NCBI RefSeq assembly: GCF_910592395.1
Contig: NC_088323.1
Location: forward strand, 3,906,001 to 3,970,000
From: Lineus longissimus
Lineage: Eukaryota > Nemertea > Pilidiophora > Heteronemertea > Lineidae
Length of the DNA stretch: 64,000 bases
Reading direction: 5' to 3'
The translations under genes and the position numbers were made by a program. Below, piece after piece: positions 11,785 to 25,900 of this stretch. The notes below the pieces were generated by a model. It did not search any database, had not been told where the DNA came from, and saw only the letters and a list, made by a program, of their open reading frames with translations. How positions within the stretch are numbered: the stretch's first letter is position 1; every line of letters begins with the position of its first letter.

Positions 11785-12349
11785 CTATTCGGGTGTATCG
11801 ACTGCCTGAGGATTAACTGGGTCAACTGGGTGGCAGCTGATGTGATTGTCACGTGTGGACTCCAGGGGCGCGTCCAATTGATCACAAGTAATGTCAGATA
11901 TAATTAAAGCCTGCAGACTGAGACAAGTGGTACTAGCAGTTTTGATACCGATAGACAAGGATAAAGATTAAGAAATAACATATTCGGATAATCCCTTTCC
12001 CTGTGGCGAGATCAAAACGGTGAAACATCACTCCGTCAGCCTTGTCGGTGTTTATGCCAACCCTCATGCCAAAGCTAATGAAGCTATAGTGCGGTATAGA
12101 TGGAAAAGTAAACATGATATCAGATAATAGTAAACAACAGTTTTATTGGTTCTGCGAATGGATGGTTCCGCTCACCTGTTGCATGTATACTCTGTCGAGG
12201 GAGAACAGAAAGCCGATCAGACTGCATCCTGAGCATCAGGGCCTTTCTCTCGGCACTTTCCGAGTCAAAGTGTATGCAAGGGCCGGGAGCACAGAACTGA
12301 CCTATAGTGTTCGAGGATGATCTATAGTTTGCGCTGGCATAAGTAGAGC
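11785..12349. other. Intergenic, no supported gene
   Basis: Sequence beyond the end of the segmental duplication. Short open frames are present, none with a recognisable family or credible splice structure. Confidence 0.5.
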
Positions 12350-12370
12350 ATGTTGGTTTTTGTTACGAAC

Positions 12371-12634
12371 ATGGCTGATGAAACAATTTATTGTCCATAC
12401 AAGTTGGTTGACGAGGTCAATGGTCAGACAATTCGTCAATTCAAATCCCCCAAAAACGAACCGCCGCATGAGACATTAGAAACCAATGATTCAGCACTAT
12501 TCACATGGAAAAAACTGACTAGACCCTTGATAAGATGCAGTGTGACCAAAAATGGTCATGTACCCTTATCGGCGTCTCCTTACTCAGCCACAGCAGACGC
12601 TGGCTCATCCGCTGATGACTGGCATCATTTTTGA
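12371..12634 (+). pseudogene. Possible VPS13-like coding fragment
   Basis: An 87-residue stretch begins MADETIYCPYKLVDEV and continues to DSALFTWKKLTRPL. The pattern of a CPYKLV segment followed later by LFTW is reminiscent of the SHR-binding region of VPS13 lipid-transfer proteins. The frame stops after WHHF. A one-base shift would continue into FDAEGDAEKKIYFR, followed by a plausible GT donor at about 12671. That suggests either a decayed fragment or an exon whose true boundaries I cannot set. The similarity is weak and from memory of motifs only. An unrelated random open frame is a real alternative. Confidence 0.25.
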
Positions 12635-12671
12635 TGCAGAGGGAGATGCGGAGAAAAAAATCTATTTCAGG

Positions 12672-15600
12672 TGATGTGTCAGGGATGCGGACAGTCAGCA
12701 ACGGAATCAGTATTTAGCTGTATCATCGAAACGCTTGGGTATCAGTCATTTCGGACGGTTGAAAACTAAGAATCCTAAAGACATGACTATTTGTAAGTTC
12801 ACGGCTCTATGCCAAGAAATTATCGAGAGGCCCGTTTACATTGACGATCAAGTGTCCACTGAGTGAAGTCGGGGCCCCCGAAGTTCGGAATCATCACGAA
12901 AATACGTTTGCCGACCTTGGGGAAAACAATGCAATGGCTATAAGTCACGGGACATGAAAGAAATATCGCTAATCGGCTGCAGGATGTCGCTGGTTTGGGA
13001 GCAAACCTGCGTAAGGTGATGGACCCTGGAATCATGATCGTTGGTCGCTGTGAAATAATCGCTCGTTTTAGTTACGCTTTACTTGTGTTGCCTAAAAAAG
13101 GTTTCCCTAAAAGCTCAAAAACCTTTATATCTTAGAGTGTGTGCCATTTCATTACATTAAGGTTTCTCCGTCACGCAAAAGTTTGAGAGATGGTTAGAAT
13201 TCACAGAGCTGTCCACTGCATGCCTGCGTTGACGCTGTCAGCGAAATGACTCATGATCGAAAGTGGTAGGGCTACAACGCCCCTTTCAACTGAAAGAAGC
13301 TGCGTTGTCATAAATCTGCGTTCTAAGGTTAGTAGGAGGTTATTAAGCCCAACCCTAAAGCCAGCGGCAGACAGGGCGATTCCCCCAGAAAAAAGGGTTG
13401 TTGGGTGTGGCGTCAACTGCCTTATACTTTCTTCTGAAGTTAGTTTCTACTGAAGTTGATTCGACATGCGCCGATCATTCAGCGGTTGTGGCAGCGGCGT
13501 TCGTCTCCTCGTGTGGCAGAGCGTAACTCCATCTGATGGCATAGTTTTCCCCCTAGGGACCCCGGTGTCTCCTTCATTACAATATCAATGAACTAATATG
13601 GACCTACATGTAGTGACACACCAATTGAACTTGCCTTTTCAACCAAAACCATGTTCCCATTCAACCAGCAATGATGTCTACTGTGTAGAGTTGCCGTGGA
13701 AATCCCAATCAACACCACTAGACACTCCATCTACTTTGTTCAACCGCTATACCGCAGTATAATACGGCAACTTCCTCGACCCTCTCAAGGTGCATATTGT
13801 AAATTATACCTCCGAAGCCATTATAAGGGACCGGTTTCTTTCATTGGCTGTAACAAATTGTGTCGGGATTGACTAACACAGATGAGGCTGGTCTTTACTT
13901 TGCAGTGATTTATTAATTTCTATCGTGCAATTTGATACAGAAGTGCAGGTTGAGTGAAACGGCTTGTTACAGTTTGATTCCATGTCGACTGAGTTTCTGA
14001 TATCATGACATGGTTACTTCTATCAGTATACATGTATATGTATCGTGCAACATGTGTGTATGTGTGTATCCACATAGATTTCTTTGCATGGAGCGGTGGT
14101 GGTACGCTTCTAATTCTTCTCCTCCTCCTCAATCTAACCAAATTTGTCGTGTTTGGGAAAGGCATACTTTGGTAGGTATGTAGTTACTGTGCCTGGCTTA
14201 GGAAGGTAAATGTACTTGACAGTAAACCGTACTAAAATCCGGGATCAAAATTGACCTTTTGCTTGAAGGTTTTGTTTCAACCGATGACTGTATGGCATTA
14301 AATCTAGCTGCCTGCAGCCATGCCAATGACCTACTTCCCATCTTCGTCAAGAGAACTCCATCACGATATCACCAACTAGTGGACTTAAACCATTAAGTTA
14401 ACAGAACGAGCCACAACTATAGAAACCACAATCGATTCCCCATTTTGAAGCCATCTGCACGCGGAATTCCCGTGGGAACTACATTTCCAAAATAAACCTC
14501 GCCCCCCAAGTTGCAACAGATCCTCTTCAAATACTCCAACGCATAGAGAGAAACATGGTAATCGTTAACGAGATTTATTTGATTATCGAGGATTTGGTCA
14601 ATAAATTCTACTATATCGTGATAACGTCGATATCGTGAGGTCCTGTGTGGACGAAATGAATGGACATGGCGGCGAGCCAACTGAAGCAAAGAGGACTGAA
14701 AATGAACATAACAAAATCTCCAAACAAGTCTCAAGCAGTATTAATCAATGTCCATGTGAATATCTACAGAGGCAATTTAAAATAATTGCTTGGGATTGAT
14801 TGGGGGATTTTCGGCGTATCCTGTGGTCGATGCCCAGGGTGCGTCCGTTGAGTCGTGTAAAGACCAATACTGAATGTCAAATTGGTGGAAAAATATTTCC
14901 CACCATTTGAGAAAACATGACCCTGCTGGCTAGAACCGGAAGCTCTTTGGACCGATTTAGACATATGAATGACTCGAAATGCCATGGCCTCCCCAAACCT
15001 CTACCAACATGTCAGAGGGTCTACTGGGAACGAGATTGGTGGACGGACTCGATGTCGCCATATTGAAAATTACCCCTTATTACGTTCAGCTAGAGAATTT
15101 ATGTCAGGCCCTTGTTTTTTGTGATAAACCTAACTGCATTTTAATGACATGTTATCCAAAATAGGCATTTTACCAAATTCGGTAGTCACCAGATAGTCAT
15201 GGGACGAAATAGAATTCCACATCTCAGCCGATACATATTCGAGGAATGCGTGAGCTGGTTTGATTTTGCATTGAATTCGTATTGTGTTACATCAATTGAG
15301 CTGAAAGTGGACGCAGATTGGACGGGCATAGTCAAAGGCCTGCAGTTTTGTCCCACAGAATTTCTAAATGTCTAAATATCAAGCAAATACATGTATCATA
15401 TTCATACCATGAAATCGGTACAGTGAAATCAGGTCAGTTGGCCGTTACAAATGAAAGTGAAAATTAAAACCATGTTGTTGTCGCCGGCAAAATCATTTCG
15501 TAATCACTCTCTTTTTTATGTGACATAAATGGTTAATTAAAGCAAAAGCACCCAAGTGCCCGAGATTCGGTCCAAAAAGGAATTACTTTCGATCGATATA

Positions 15601-18600
15601 TCAATCTATAAGACTATAGAATGGTCTCATTTAATTGATTAAACATTGAATACCTGCAGACAATCGGCTGCCAGTCAATGGAGGCAAGTCAGAATGTGGG
15701 CTGATGGTTTTATCATTAAACTATAAAGAGGATCGGGAAAGGAGTTTTCGCAATTTTTATAAATTAGCCTGAAGCAATCTTGCATGACATTGTCTAATGT
15801 ATATTTAGAAGCTAATGGAGATGGTTTTTAGTTGTGGTTCGCAAAGCTGACAGCAAGAAGAGAGCAAAAAAGAAGTAAACAATGCCAAGGTTCATATGTC
15901 AGGCTGGCCGAATAGGCCTACCGGTCACGTGGTGGGTGGACTGAGATGCCACTCCAACTTCAGTTCCCTTCTGTAGCCTCGCCAGTCGTTGTGGCCTCTT
16001 CGATCGAAACTACGATGTTACCTGTGCATTGAAACCACCATGGATACAGATTTTCTATGCGGTCTACACCGCATCCACGTCCAACCTAACCAGATCTATT
16101 CCAAAACGTGCTATTAGTGGGATTTTGTATTGACTTTCGTGTTCAAATTAATATGCGATCACGTAGCAACGAATGCATGAATGAACGCAATGAATTTATG
16201 AATGAACGCAACAAGATGTCACGTGAGCAGACAATGCTTGGTCATGTGACATGGGATTGGCTAAAATTATTGTTGCTGCTGATACTGGCGATTGATTAGG
16301 AATTAATTGCCTGTGAACAGTACACTGTTGCTGTGCTGCATAGTTGGCCCACTTGAATGGTTATTCTTTTGGGTCTCAGACGTCAGTTTGACATAAAACT
16401 GAATTAGTTTCGTTCAGGAAGCACATGTAAGGTTAATGAGAAAGTGACATGAAAAATAGAACTATGCCATTACCGCCATTTTAGGCCTCTATCACCAATC
16501 ATTGCATGGAAGTTCTACTACAGCGCCAGTTTCACAATTTGGTTTTTATTTGTTGTTTATGGTTTATTCTACTTTGGGAAAACGCACGTCAAACACATCT
16601 GGTTTTAGTAAATAATTCATCAATGTTTTTTCTATATTATCAGATATTCCGACAACCCGTCACAAAGCTGACAGCATTGTTTTATGTCGGAGTGCGACTT
16701 GAATTCCGTGATGGTGTTACATGTATAAGCCTACATTATCGCATTCCGGGCGCTGTAACCAAGCACCAGTTCCCACCCGACCGTTCCCTTAGACTGAGGC
16801 TCTGACACTGAAAAGAAGAATAAGTGTGCACTTTGACCAATAAAAATTGATAGAAGTGGGTAGTAAGTTGGCCTGATGCCGCTTAATTTTCAAATTTGAT
16901 TCTCTCCCACCTGGTTCTCACCGCTTTCCAATGCCCCCAAGTGACTCGGGATCATCCCACTCAATTCACTAGATCGGCACATAAATCTCATCCTACCTTC
17001 CTTTTATTTTATCACTTCTTTGCCGAACGTTGTAGTGTAGGCGTGGGCGTTGCTTACGAGTGGATATTATGTCTGAGTTTGGGAGGGACGAGTTCGAAGG
17101 TCACCAAGAAAAACACGAGTTGGTAACCGGTAACGCATGCGCAGACAAGAAGTTGATACAATAATCGTTCATGCTCATCTGCAACCGGATACAAAATCTC
17201 AAAATTTAGTTTTATTTTCTGTCAAATTTTAGTGTTGGAGTATTGATTTACCACGCATTCCTTCTGATTTGATCCCCTTGTCACCGGTTCAGTCCGGAAT
17301 TGAGAATGAACTAAACATTAGCACATGGATGTATTGATGTATGTATATCATTTCATCTCTGATCTTGCCTCGGGGACAAATCCATTTCTCTCGCCTACGC
17401 ATCACGTGACAATTTATGGATAACGCAGCTTGAAACTCATTCTCAAAAATGAATTGTCTCCCATCATTTTTTATAAAAAAATGGGACTGTAGGCAGATCT
17501 AAGGGGCCAAATGTGTCGTTTTCATCGCCAGTGACAAGTATGCACAGTCAGAGGCCTGGGTTATGTCAGGTTCCGCATACAAGCGTGATCAGTTTGCGAT
17601 GTACTCTGACTAAGCAGAGACCCCTATCGGCGACTTCATCTGGCCTGCCTGGCTATTGCAGTGCATAATTCCTGGCCCAATGCATAGTAAGATGGGCGGC
17701 CGGGGGTGGGGGGGGGGGGTCATGCAGGTGCCGTTCGTATCGTTGTTTTGAACACATTTTGGGATTTGACGAAATGTCTTGATGGTGGGAAATGTCAGTA
17801 TGATACTTGGTACATCAAGTATAGATTAATCCATACTTGGTTATATGTATATAAATCTGATTAAATCGCTCGTTTACTTTAGCGCTTCGAAACCACCAGT
17901 AAAGCTGCATAATTTTTCATACCTCAATTATCATTTTTGTATATATCTTCACGACACGGTGCATGATGGGAGCAGAGGTATTGATATCTCATCATTCTTA
18001 TAGGGATGGGTTTGGGGCTTCAATCATGGAAATAAAAGGGTTACCAAATAAGGTAACATTTTATGAATGTGTTTATTTGTAAATGCTATTCGTGGCTCAC
18101 AATCAATATAAGGCACATCTCCAAAGCGAAAGTTCATCGAGTTAACAAATATATATGTTCCGGGAGTAGTGTTTTGGTTTCGTTTTGTTTTCGAGTCCGG
18201 TAGGCCTTCGATCATTGGCTTTGGTCTTTGGATAGTACAGCATGGATCGGAACTTGTGGTCTTATACTTTAGGCATTGGCCCCGCGATGATCAGAATAGT
18301 AAGTGTTCAAGGGAAGGGGGAGGGGCATCCTGGGAAATCAGGGTCTCTGGCCCTGCAGGCACACACCTATGTGAATCGAGAAATATAAGTCATGCGTCAT
18401 TAAGATGATTACACTGTAAGGCTTTTGATTCATTTCAAGGTCACACCATCTGCCACTCGTGCCCCCAGTGAAAACCCCGGTGCGGGTGGCCGACTTAGAG
18501 ACATCGCATCGGTCCAACCACTTCCTGAGCAGATGGTCACCAAAAACCTACTTTTGAACACAATTGGCGAAAATTGCGGATTACGAAACTAGGCCAATAT

Positions 18601-20061
18601 TCTGTAAGCTTGAATTACTACGTGGTTGCGACCCCAGCAACTCTCCGCGGTCGGTCTATTAATGAAAAAGAACCCGTCATTGAACAAAAGCCATGTGAAT
18701 TTACTGTGCGGAAGTAGTTAATCGAGCGCCGACATATTGACATTGCACAGAGAGGTGCTGCACGGAGGGCTCTCTCCGGCCCAGTTATTGGAATAAAGTG
18801 ATAAATGCTGTCAGATTTTTAATTTTTCCATCCGATGTACAATTTGCAGATTGAAACTACTGTACTAGACTACTGTAGAGTGGAAGCTGACAGGACAGCC
18901 GACAGATTGTTAAAACGATGCCTTTCATTACCGGCTTACTCCTTTTGTACACCCAACCTTGACCCGCACTCCTTCTATGAAATATGATAGAATCCTTTTG
19001 AATTCTGCATGTACAAACAACACAAGCCCAAGCTCAGCAACCCTGGGACCTGAAAATACATTTTAGGGAAGGGCACTGATAAACTTCGTACAATGGCAGG
19101 TATGGTGAACATGTTCTTATTTGAACGGGCGTTACCGAGAAGCTTGTCATTTTCTGGCCCGCGGCAACTCGTAACCTTTACAGTAGTTTAAAACTACGGC
19201 CTTCACCTCATCTTCGGTGGGGGCGTGTCAAGAATTAGCGCCTAACACAAAATCCTGAAAAGAACTGATGATTAAAACGGGAAAGGGTTGAAAAGACGTT
19301 TTGTTTCGGATAGTGGCAATAATAATAAAAAGATACGAAAGTAGAAGTATTGCTACATCACATCATCATTATCAAATTTAACAAAAAAAAGGTACATAAT
19401 TCGAACGAATGGGCTTTGGCGTTTTAATCATCCGCTATATATCAATGCGATCTACACGGATCCACTGTCATATTCAAAGAACCCTCTATAACCCTGAGCG
19501 GTATTTGGTTGTTTCGAAGTAAACTTCGAGAATATTCGCTATTCCGAACCCAATGATATAGTTTTTTATCTTTTTCTATCCAACACAGTTGAACCTGGGA
19601 GTGTGTCACATGACCAATTTTTCATCAATGGCCGCCCTCGCATATATAAATCAGTAGTGCGAGCCCCCATTTATGGTGAAGCCATCAAGAGGGAATGTAA
19701 CTTATGAGAACAAGTCAAGTCGATTTGAGAAAAATGAAAATCATTTGCTTTTGATCAAAATCTAACCCATAACACTAAATTTTAACGTAATCCTTTTCAT
19801 CTTCATTCAACATGGCGGCTGAGACCCTGGAATCTGCGCGCGCAGTATCACATGACCATATTATGAATGGCCGCCACCCTCGCACAAGATTCTGAATCAG
19901 ACGGTAAAAATGTTTGATTTTATTGACATTGACAAGTGATCGATGTCGAATAAGGTAACATCGAAAATCGATTCAGCTTTTGCTGCCAAAAATAGATTTT
20001 TATACCTTGTTGATTATCCGGGATTGTTTCTTGATAAATTCTGAATGAAATTAATATCGTA
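12672..20061. other. Gene-poor stretch, nothing confidently coding
   Basis: I found no recognisable protein, splice chain or RNA gene across about 7.4 kb. Notable only are a direct repeat of a GAATGAACGCAA-type module near 16165-16212, a G homopolymer near 17708, and two related segments near 19607-19670 and 19848-19900. The latter share TCACATGACC followed by an AATGGCCGCC motif. Confidence 0.5.
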
Positions 20062-20289
20062 ATGTCGAGAACACTAGCCCATCTTATGGCCCATCTGGCC
20101 TCAACATCACCATTATTGCGCAAAGACGGCGAGGCTTATCTCGCTGTACTCAACAATCGACAGAGGACCTTGTGGGAAAATATTTGTAGTCTGCAGCAAG
20201 GCAATCAGCGTCGCCAAACGTCTCGCTTGGTGTTTACTTCACCAGGCAATGAATATGGAATATCTGGATATAGGGATTCAGCTGCCGAG

Positions 20290-20544
20290 CTAAGGGTACT
20301 TTGAATTTAACGCCAGGTCCAAACGCAAATCGAATAAAAAAAGTGTGGCAAGTGGTAATTCGGGTGAATCGAGATGATAGGGAGAACGACGCTTTACCAG
20401 CAGTGTATTTTGGTAGAAACCAGTAAATTCGCGAACTTTCGGTTTACTCTTTGATGAACCACTTTTACTATCAGAATCAAGCAAAGTGCTGACAGTTACG
20501 CAGACTCCTGCGGGCATGTTGATTAAAACATCACTCTCACTCAT
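20290..20544 (-). CDS. Orphan open frame, possible first exon
   Basis: The frame begins MSESDVLINMPAGVCVTVST and is serine- and lysine-rich in the middle. I do not recognise a family. What makes it more credible than other short frames is its upstream sequence. A perfect CRE (TGACGTCA, 20583-20590) lies 39 bases before the ATG and an E-box (CACGTG, 20610-20615) 66 bases before it. A possible donor (CTGGTAAAG, near 20403) would make it a first exon of about 47 residues. No downstream exon was identified, so the gene may be non-coding, broken or simply not there. Confidence 0.25.
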   Translation of the reverse strand: MSESDVLINMPAGVCVTVSTLLDSDSKSGSSKSKPKVREFTGFYQNTLLVKRRSPYHLDSPELPLATLFLFDLRLDLALNSKYP

Positions 20545-20582
20545 CGGGCTTTCGCTTCACTCACTGCGGGATAGTCGCGAAC

Positions 20583-20615
20583 TGACGTCATGTCCTGCTT
20601 TGAGACAGCCACGTG
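20583..20615 (-). promoter_or_regulatory. CRE plus E-box pair
   Basis: TGACGTCA at 20583-20590 and CACGTG at 20610-20615 are 19 bases apart, immediately upstream of the orphan minus-strand frame starting at 20544. These are consensus sites for CREB/ATF and bHLH (USF/MYC-type) factors. Function is inferred only from sequence and position. Confidence 0.4.
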
Positions 20616-20737
20616 TACTTTTGTGGTTCTGGATTGAAAGATATTTTTGGATCAAGAATCACTTTCGTTTGTTCATTGCATTTTCCTCGCAGAAATCTTT
20701 CCCCTTTTCAACGCTTCTTGCTTTGAATGGCCGTTGA

Positions 20738-21161
20738 TCGAGATATATCGTATAAACGTTTCGCTTGACCGTTAGGCAGAAAAAACATTCCTATATCATG
20801 TATACACTGGAAGAATTCTCTGAGCCGTGTAACTGAGTTTCAGAACTATCAATAGTAATACCGCGGCTCTCGCTAGTCTACCATCCCTTCTAGCTCTAGC
20901 TCAGTTCAATAACCACCTGTTATATATCACGTCCATATATCCACCTGTTAATCAAGTACACAATGTGTAGGCGTGCCATTATCATCATCCATCAGAGTTG
21001 CAAGCGTCCAAATGGAAGTGGAGAGAAAATCAATTCTCCTCCGATGCAACATGTAAGCCTTGTTGTATTGTTCGCATGCCTCCATGGGTTGGGTGGATTT
21101 CTCTGGTTGGTCGTGTTAAGGTGTGGCGGAGGTAATTGCTAATTAGTCTGCGTCTACGAAT
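20738..21161. other. Intergenic, nothing recognised
   Basis: No coding similarity, RNA gene or repeat structure was found between the orphan frame and the 123-bp tandem duplication. Confidence 0.5.
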
Positions 21162-21407
21162 ACAGAAAAGTGCCAGCTCAGATTCGAGGCTGAAAGCAAG
21201 CTTTCTTTGCGTCGTCGAGACAGATAGCAATGCGATGATAGCCAGCTTACGCAATCCCTACAAACGATGAACTACGAACTAGGAACAGAAAAGTGCCAGC
21301 TCAGATTCGAGGCTGAAAGCAAGCTTTCTTTGCGTCGTCGAGACAGATAGCAATGCGATGATAGCCAGCTTACGCAATCCCTACAAACGATGAACTACGA
21401 ACTAGGA
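21162..21407. repeat. Perfect 123-bp tandem duplication
   Basis: 21162-21284 and 21285-21407 are identical base for base as read. No coding similarity was recognised. The identity implies a very recent duplication or an assembly artefact. Confidence 0.95.
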
Positions 21408-22979
21408 ACTACGACGGTCTGTCGTAGTGTCAGGAGGTCATGTGCTAATTCATTTGCGCTACACTCGTATATCATCCTCTATACTTAATTTTGTGAGGAA
21501 TCGGGGGAATTTTCCAAAAGAAGTCTTCGATAAAGCACACTATACATTCTTCGTATGCCAACTTCATTCGTTCTCTTAGAGCTTTTTTGGTCATTGAGGT
21601 AGAAGTGGTTGAAGTACTGTAAACATTTCTCTTGAGCTGTTCGAGGAGAAATAGTTGAGCCACTTGGGATCGCCATCTCTCATGCCGTTAGCAAAAGGGG
21701 CTGCAGTATAATGTTGGATACCTCGGAGCCGTCGGTTTTCTCTCACAGTATAGGCAACGTTTTGGAACGAGATCAATGTAGCCAACTCTGAGAATGAACA
21801 ACTCGCACCTGAAGGCGATGCTTACATAGCAACATGGCAATAGTCCAGTTTCAATATTTCGAGCAGTTTTCTGATATTACCCAGGTATGCTAGGCTAACA
21901 TTATGAATGGAAATACAATTCAAGAGACGCAGTTCCTGCGCCCACGCAACAATACGAAGGCAACCTGTACTGTCTTCAAAGGATTAATCATAAAATGTAA
22001 TGTCAAATATTGCATCTCGGCCAGGAATCTGCAGAGGTTTTTATACTTGTGCAACTATCAGTGCGCATCCTACACGACCCCTCTAGTCCTCTGGGGTCGA
22101 CAGCAATGCTTTTCAGTGTCCTGTTTAAATCTTATGGGTTTACCATAAGGTTGCTCTTTGGTGCCGTTGAATCCGTGAGGAGAATGAGCGGTAGGCCTAC
22201 AAGACGCTCGTTGATAGTTGCATTGGGGAATCGAATTAGTTGAAACTATTGATGGTTTTTTGCCCCTTTCTAAAATCGATTACTCGGACTTCAGCCAGGG
22301 TTAGCAACCGAAGGACGTTCTGCGCCTTTTGGATGGCAATCCGTTCGTCAGCTAATAATGAAGGAAGGTTGTCTGGGCCAGGATCCAATTGGCTATCCAT
22401 TCATTTAAGGACATAGTGTATAACTGCATTTCTATTTCCATGAACCACCAATAAAGGCGAACGTAATAAAGTTACCTGCAGAACCTCTGGTACTGACAAG
22501 AGAGAGCTTTATAGAGCTAGCTAAGTACACAATCCTGGTAACAGGTCTTCGTAAATATGAATGGGAGAGCATTTACCTCCCAACAGGTGGGTACAGTAAA
22601 GCAATGTTAGCTTAGGAACTGGAGAACTCAAGAAAAGCAAAGAACCTATCAAGGCGCTGTTAGAAGACGATCTACAAAAAAAACAATAGCAATCTAGGCA
22701 TTCTACTGCTAGCTCGGGGTTGTAGGCTATACCCAACTGAGGTGGTCGGTTAATAGTTAGCTAGCTGATTGGCACTTCAATTTTTCAGACGCAGAATGCG
22801 CCGCCCACGCTTGGAAAATATTTTGATAGAATGAAGGCAATGTCGCAGCAGTAATCATGGTAATAATACCTTCCGTGAGGAGTAGGCTTATCAAAACAGA
22901 CAAATCTGAATGAAGCTATCCGTAACCAGACAAACCAACATAACAACAAAGATATATTTTCTTATTCTTTTCTTAATTT
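21408..22979. other. Intergenic, nothing recognised
   Basis: Short open frames only, several overlapping on the minus strand near 21470-21790. None has a recognisable family or splice context. Confidence 0.5.
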
Positions 22980-25900
22980 ACAGTATGTGAGATGCCACTG
23001 ACTTTATGATGACAACAAGACTTAGAAAGCCATGATGATCAAATTACGGTTAAACAAGGAAATAACAGTGTCCATTTAGTAAAACAAGCTCAGATATTAT
23101 TCATTTGGATACATCGTACTTATACGAAGACTATTCAATTAGTGCATGTCCAAACCAGAAAGTGATCTGCTCCTAAGGGAATCGTCGCTCGTGTAACTGA
23201 AATGACACAGTAGTTGAGTAATACCAAATGTCAGTAATAAACTATTTGAAAAAATATCTACGGGCCCAATTAGATTCTGCTGAAAACCAAAAAATATTCC
23301 AGAGTTTGTTCCCAAAACCTGCATTTTCCACTTTATTTGCGTTTAACGAAAATTCTGATATAATCTTATATAGATATCTGCCCCACCAACCCAGAACTCA
23401 GTTTAAATGATGTAAATCATGAAAACCAACAAAACTGTTAAAGCCAAAGGGTAGCCAGTGTTTCTCCTTCAAAAACAGCTTGGCTATATGAGTATATTTT
23501 CTGCACAACCTGAAAAAAAATGGCCAGAAGAATTGCTGATTTCGATAGGATATAGCCTCCCATCGATCTAGATACATTGCATTTCACCACAAATATACAA
23601 ACTGGTAAGGCTTTTTATTACTTTTAAAGAAACAGTAAATAATTAGTTTTAAATGCAATTTTAAGAGACGGTCACATATTACACTTCTATCAACTCAACC
23701 AATGACCTTACTGTACCATATTCAAGTCCTCAACCTGGTCACCAAAATTAACATTCTGCACTTTGAAAGAGCTTCAAGATAATGTGCTTGTGATGCATCA
23801 CAAACAAAGCACTCTTTCACTGAAGCGCAATTCACTAGTCTTTATCAATTTTTAGTGTATCAGTTAAAGCTCCATTTTACTGTATATCGTTCAACCCAAC
23901 TTTCTCACAACCGTATATGACAGAAATTATACAGGTAAAAAACATGTACCATAAAATTACCATCCAGCATAAGCTTACTGCTGATCATGTACATGTTTAC
24001 ATGCATAACTGCATATATTTGAATGGCAACAAACGTAAGCATAGTATGAATCACGAACGAATACAATGAGGCTTCAAATAGTGTTCTTAAAAAGTAGAGG
24101 GTAGCTACAACAGGCTCAGGTTAATACTCTACTCTCGAGATGGAGCAGGGAGTTATCTCCCTGGATGGAGGTAGTAAACATTGCAAGATAAACACCAACA
24201 TCACAACGAAAACAGCGGATTGATTTCATTTCATATACAAACACTGACCGGGGAATGGGACAGGGCTGAAAAGGTTGTCCAAACACCTGGAAAATTAGCC
24301 TGTTGCTAAATACCTTACGGGCAACAACTTCTGAAACTTATGACTCCGAGTCTTGTATCACTTGAATTGTACTCAAAATAACAGATTACGTGTCACCTAT
24401 CTCCACAAGAACTATTTTTCTTTGACAACCTGTATTCAAGGTTCTTTTGCCAATTGATTTCACTGTTATGCCCCAATCTTCTTATTCCCTGAATTCACAT
24501 GTCACTCATGACCGATGATGTTCCCTGAATTCACTTTCAAATAACTTCACAAATAAGATTCCATGGCTGGTATTAAACCACACAAACAACTGTATAATGA
24601 TGAACAAATATAACATTTCTTGTTTCTAAACTACAGCTCAAATAGCGCAAGCTTGAGTTGAGCTAGTTAGTATAAGTATAGTTTTGAAACATCTGAGAGA
24701 AGCCATTCCTGAATCCAAATTCTTATCCTCTTTACCAGATGTATAGACAGTTGAATAAGCAACAACCTGTTCCCACTGCTGATACTGTTCATGACAGGGT
24801 GCTCTATGTAACGTACGTACATGCAGAATATGCAAAATTATCAGACCGAGCACTGCTGAACCTTAGTCCCTAATGTGTAAAAAATGCGGTTGTTTGCATT
24901 GATTGTAGTCAAATCATTATTTGCCAAAACCCAAGAGCAATATCAATGTGCCAAAATGGCTCAACATATTAAGGGACCCTTCTGACTGCTTGCCGACCTG
25001 AAGTCATGCAACACATGTGGACAGTACTTTTAGACTAGACATCGTCAGTACATAAGGGGTTCATTTAGTCCGTACACACAATATGTATGCATGCATCTGC
25101 TAGAACCAAGACAACAACTTGTGTGCGCATATGCAAAAAAGACTGTCATTCAATACTAATGTATGTAGTCAATGGCACAGTCGATGTTGTCATGCTGCAT
25201 AAATAAAACACTATCACACATTTTTTAATTTGTTCATATTTTATAATGCATTTGTAGTGACCTCATAACCGTCAATTTTTATCTCATAATTTGATTTGCA
25301 GGAATGGGTTTTCCCAGCTTACTTCTAGTTCTCAATGCCATACAGAAATATTGGACACTCATAAAACCTTGTGTACAACCCTTACCAAAACACAACTAAT
25401 ACAGAAATAATAACAAACCACGCCCCTCTCAACATGCCATGCTACAAAAATGAACTTTTCCACTGAAGTAGTTTAAAATCACAGTCATATATTTGTATTT
25501 GTCCCCATCCGTGTGCAATGTGCTTCCAAACCATTACAGTTACCTTCTTTTGCCTCATCAAACCAAAAATCAAATTATTTTGGTCTTTTTCCTGACCAAG
25601 TTCACCTTTGACTTAAACATTTGTGTTGAACCATCTTTCTTTCTGTTAAGCCAAACGAATATTTTTCAAGTAATATACCAATTTTATGCATATTCGGAAG
25701 CCGAAAATAGCAGCGATATATTTTGACTTTTTTGCATAAAGCTGGGGCTAACAGCATTACTCTGATGTTGGTCAGGAGTCATCGCAACCTTCCACATGGG
25801 CGTGCTAATGTTTTGTAAAGATAATGCTACCATCAACAGGAGGGCAATACCCCTTCGAGGCCACACCGTCTCCTGTCTTGGTCTACATTATTTGGTAAAA

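Noticed and set aside
14417-14734. 105-codon minus-strand frame as a gene
   Set aside because: No recognisable family, no clear splice or promoter context, and the composition is not convincing.
19811-19900. Short frame starting MAAETLESARAVS after an AACATGGCGGCT context
   Set aside because: It stops after 27 codons and no donor site rescues it. Nearby related sequence (19607-19670) suggests repeated non-coding DNA.
20062-20304. 80-codon plus-strand frame starting MSRTLAHLMAHLAST
   Set aside because: The protein-like look is not backed by a promoter, splice chain or family, so it was left out of the features.
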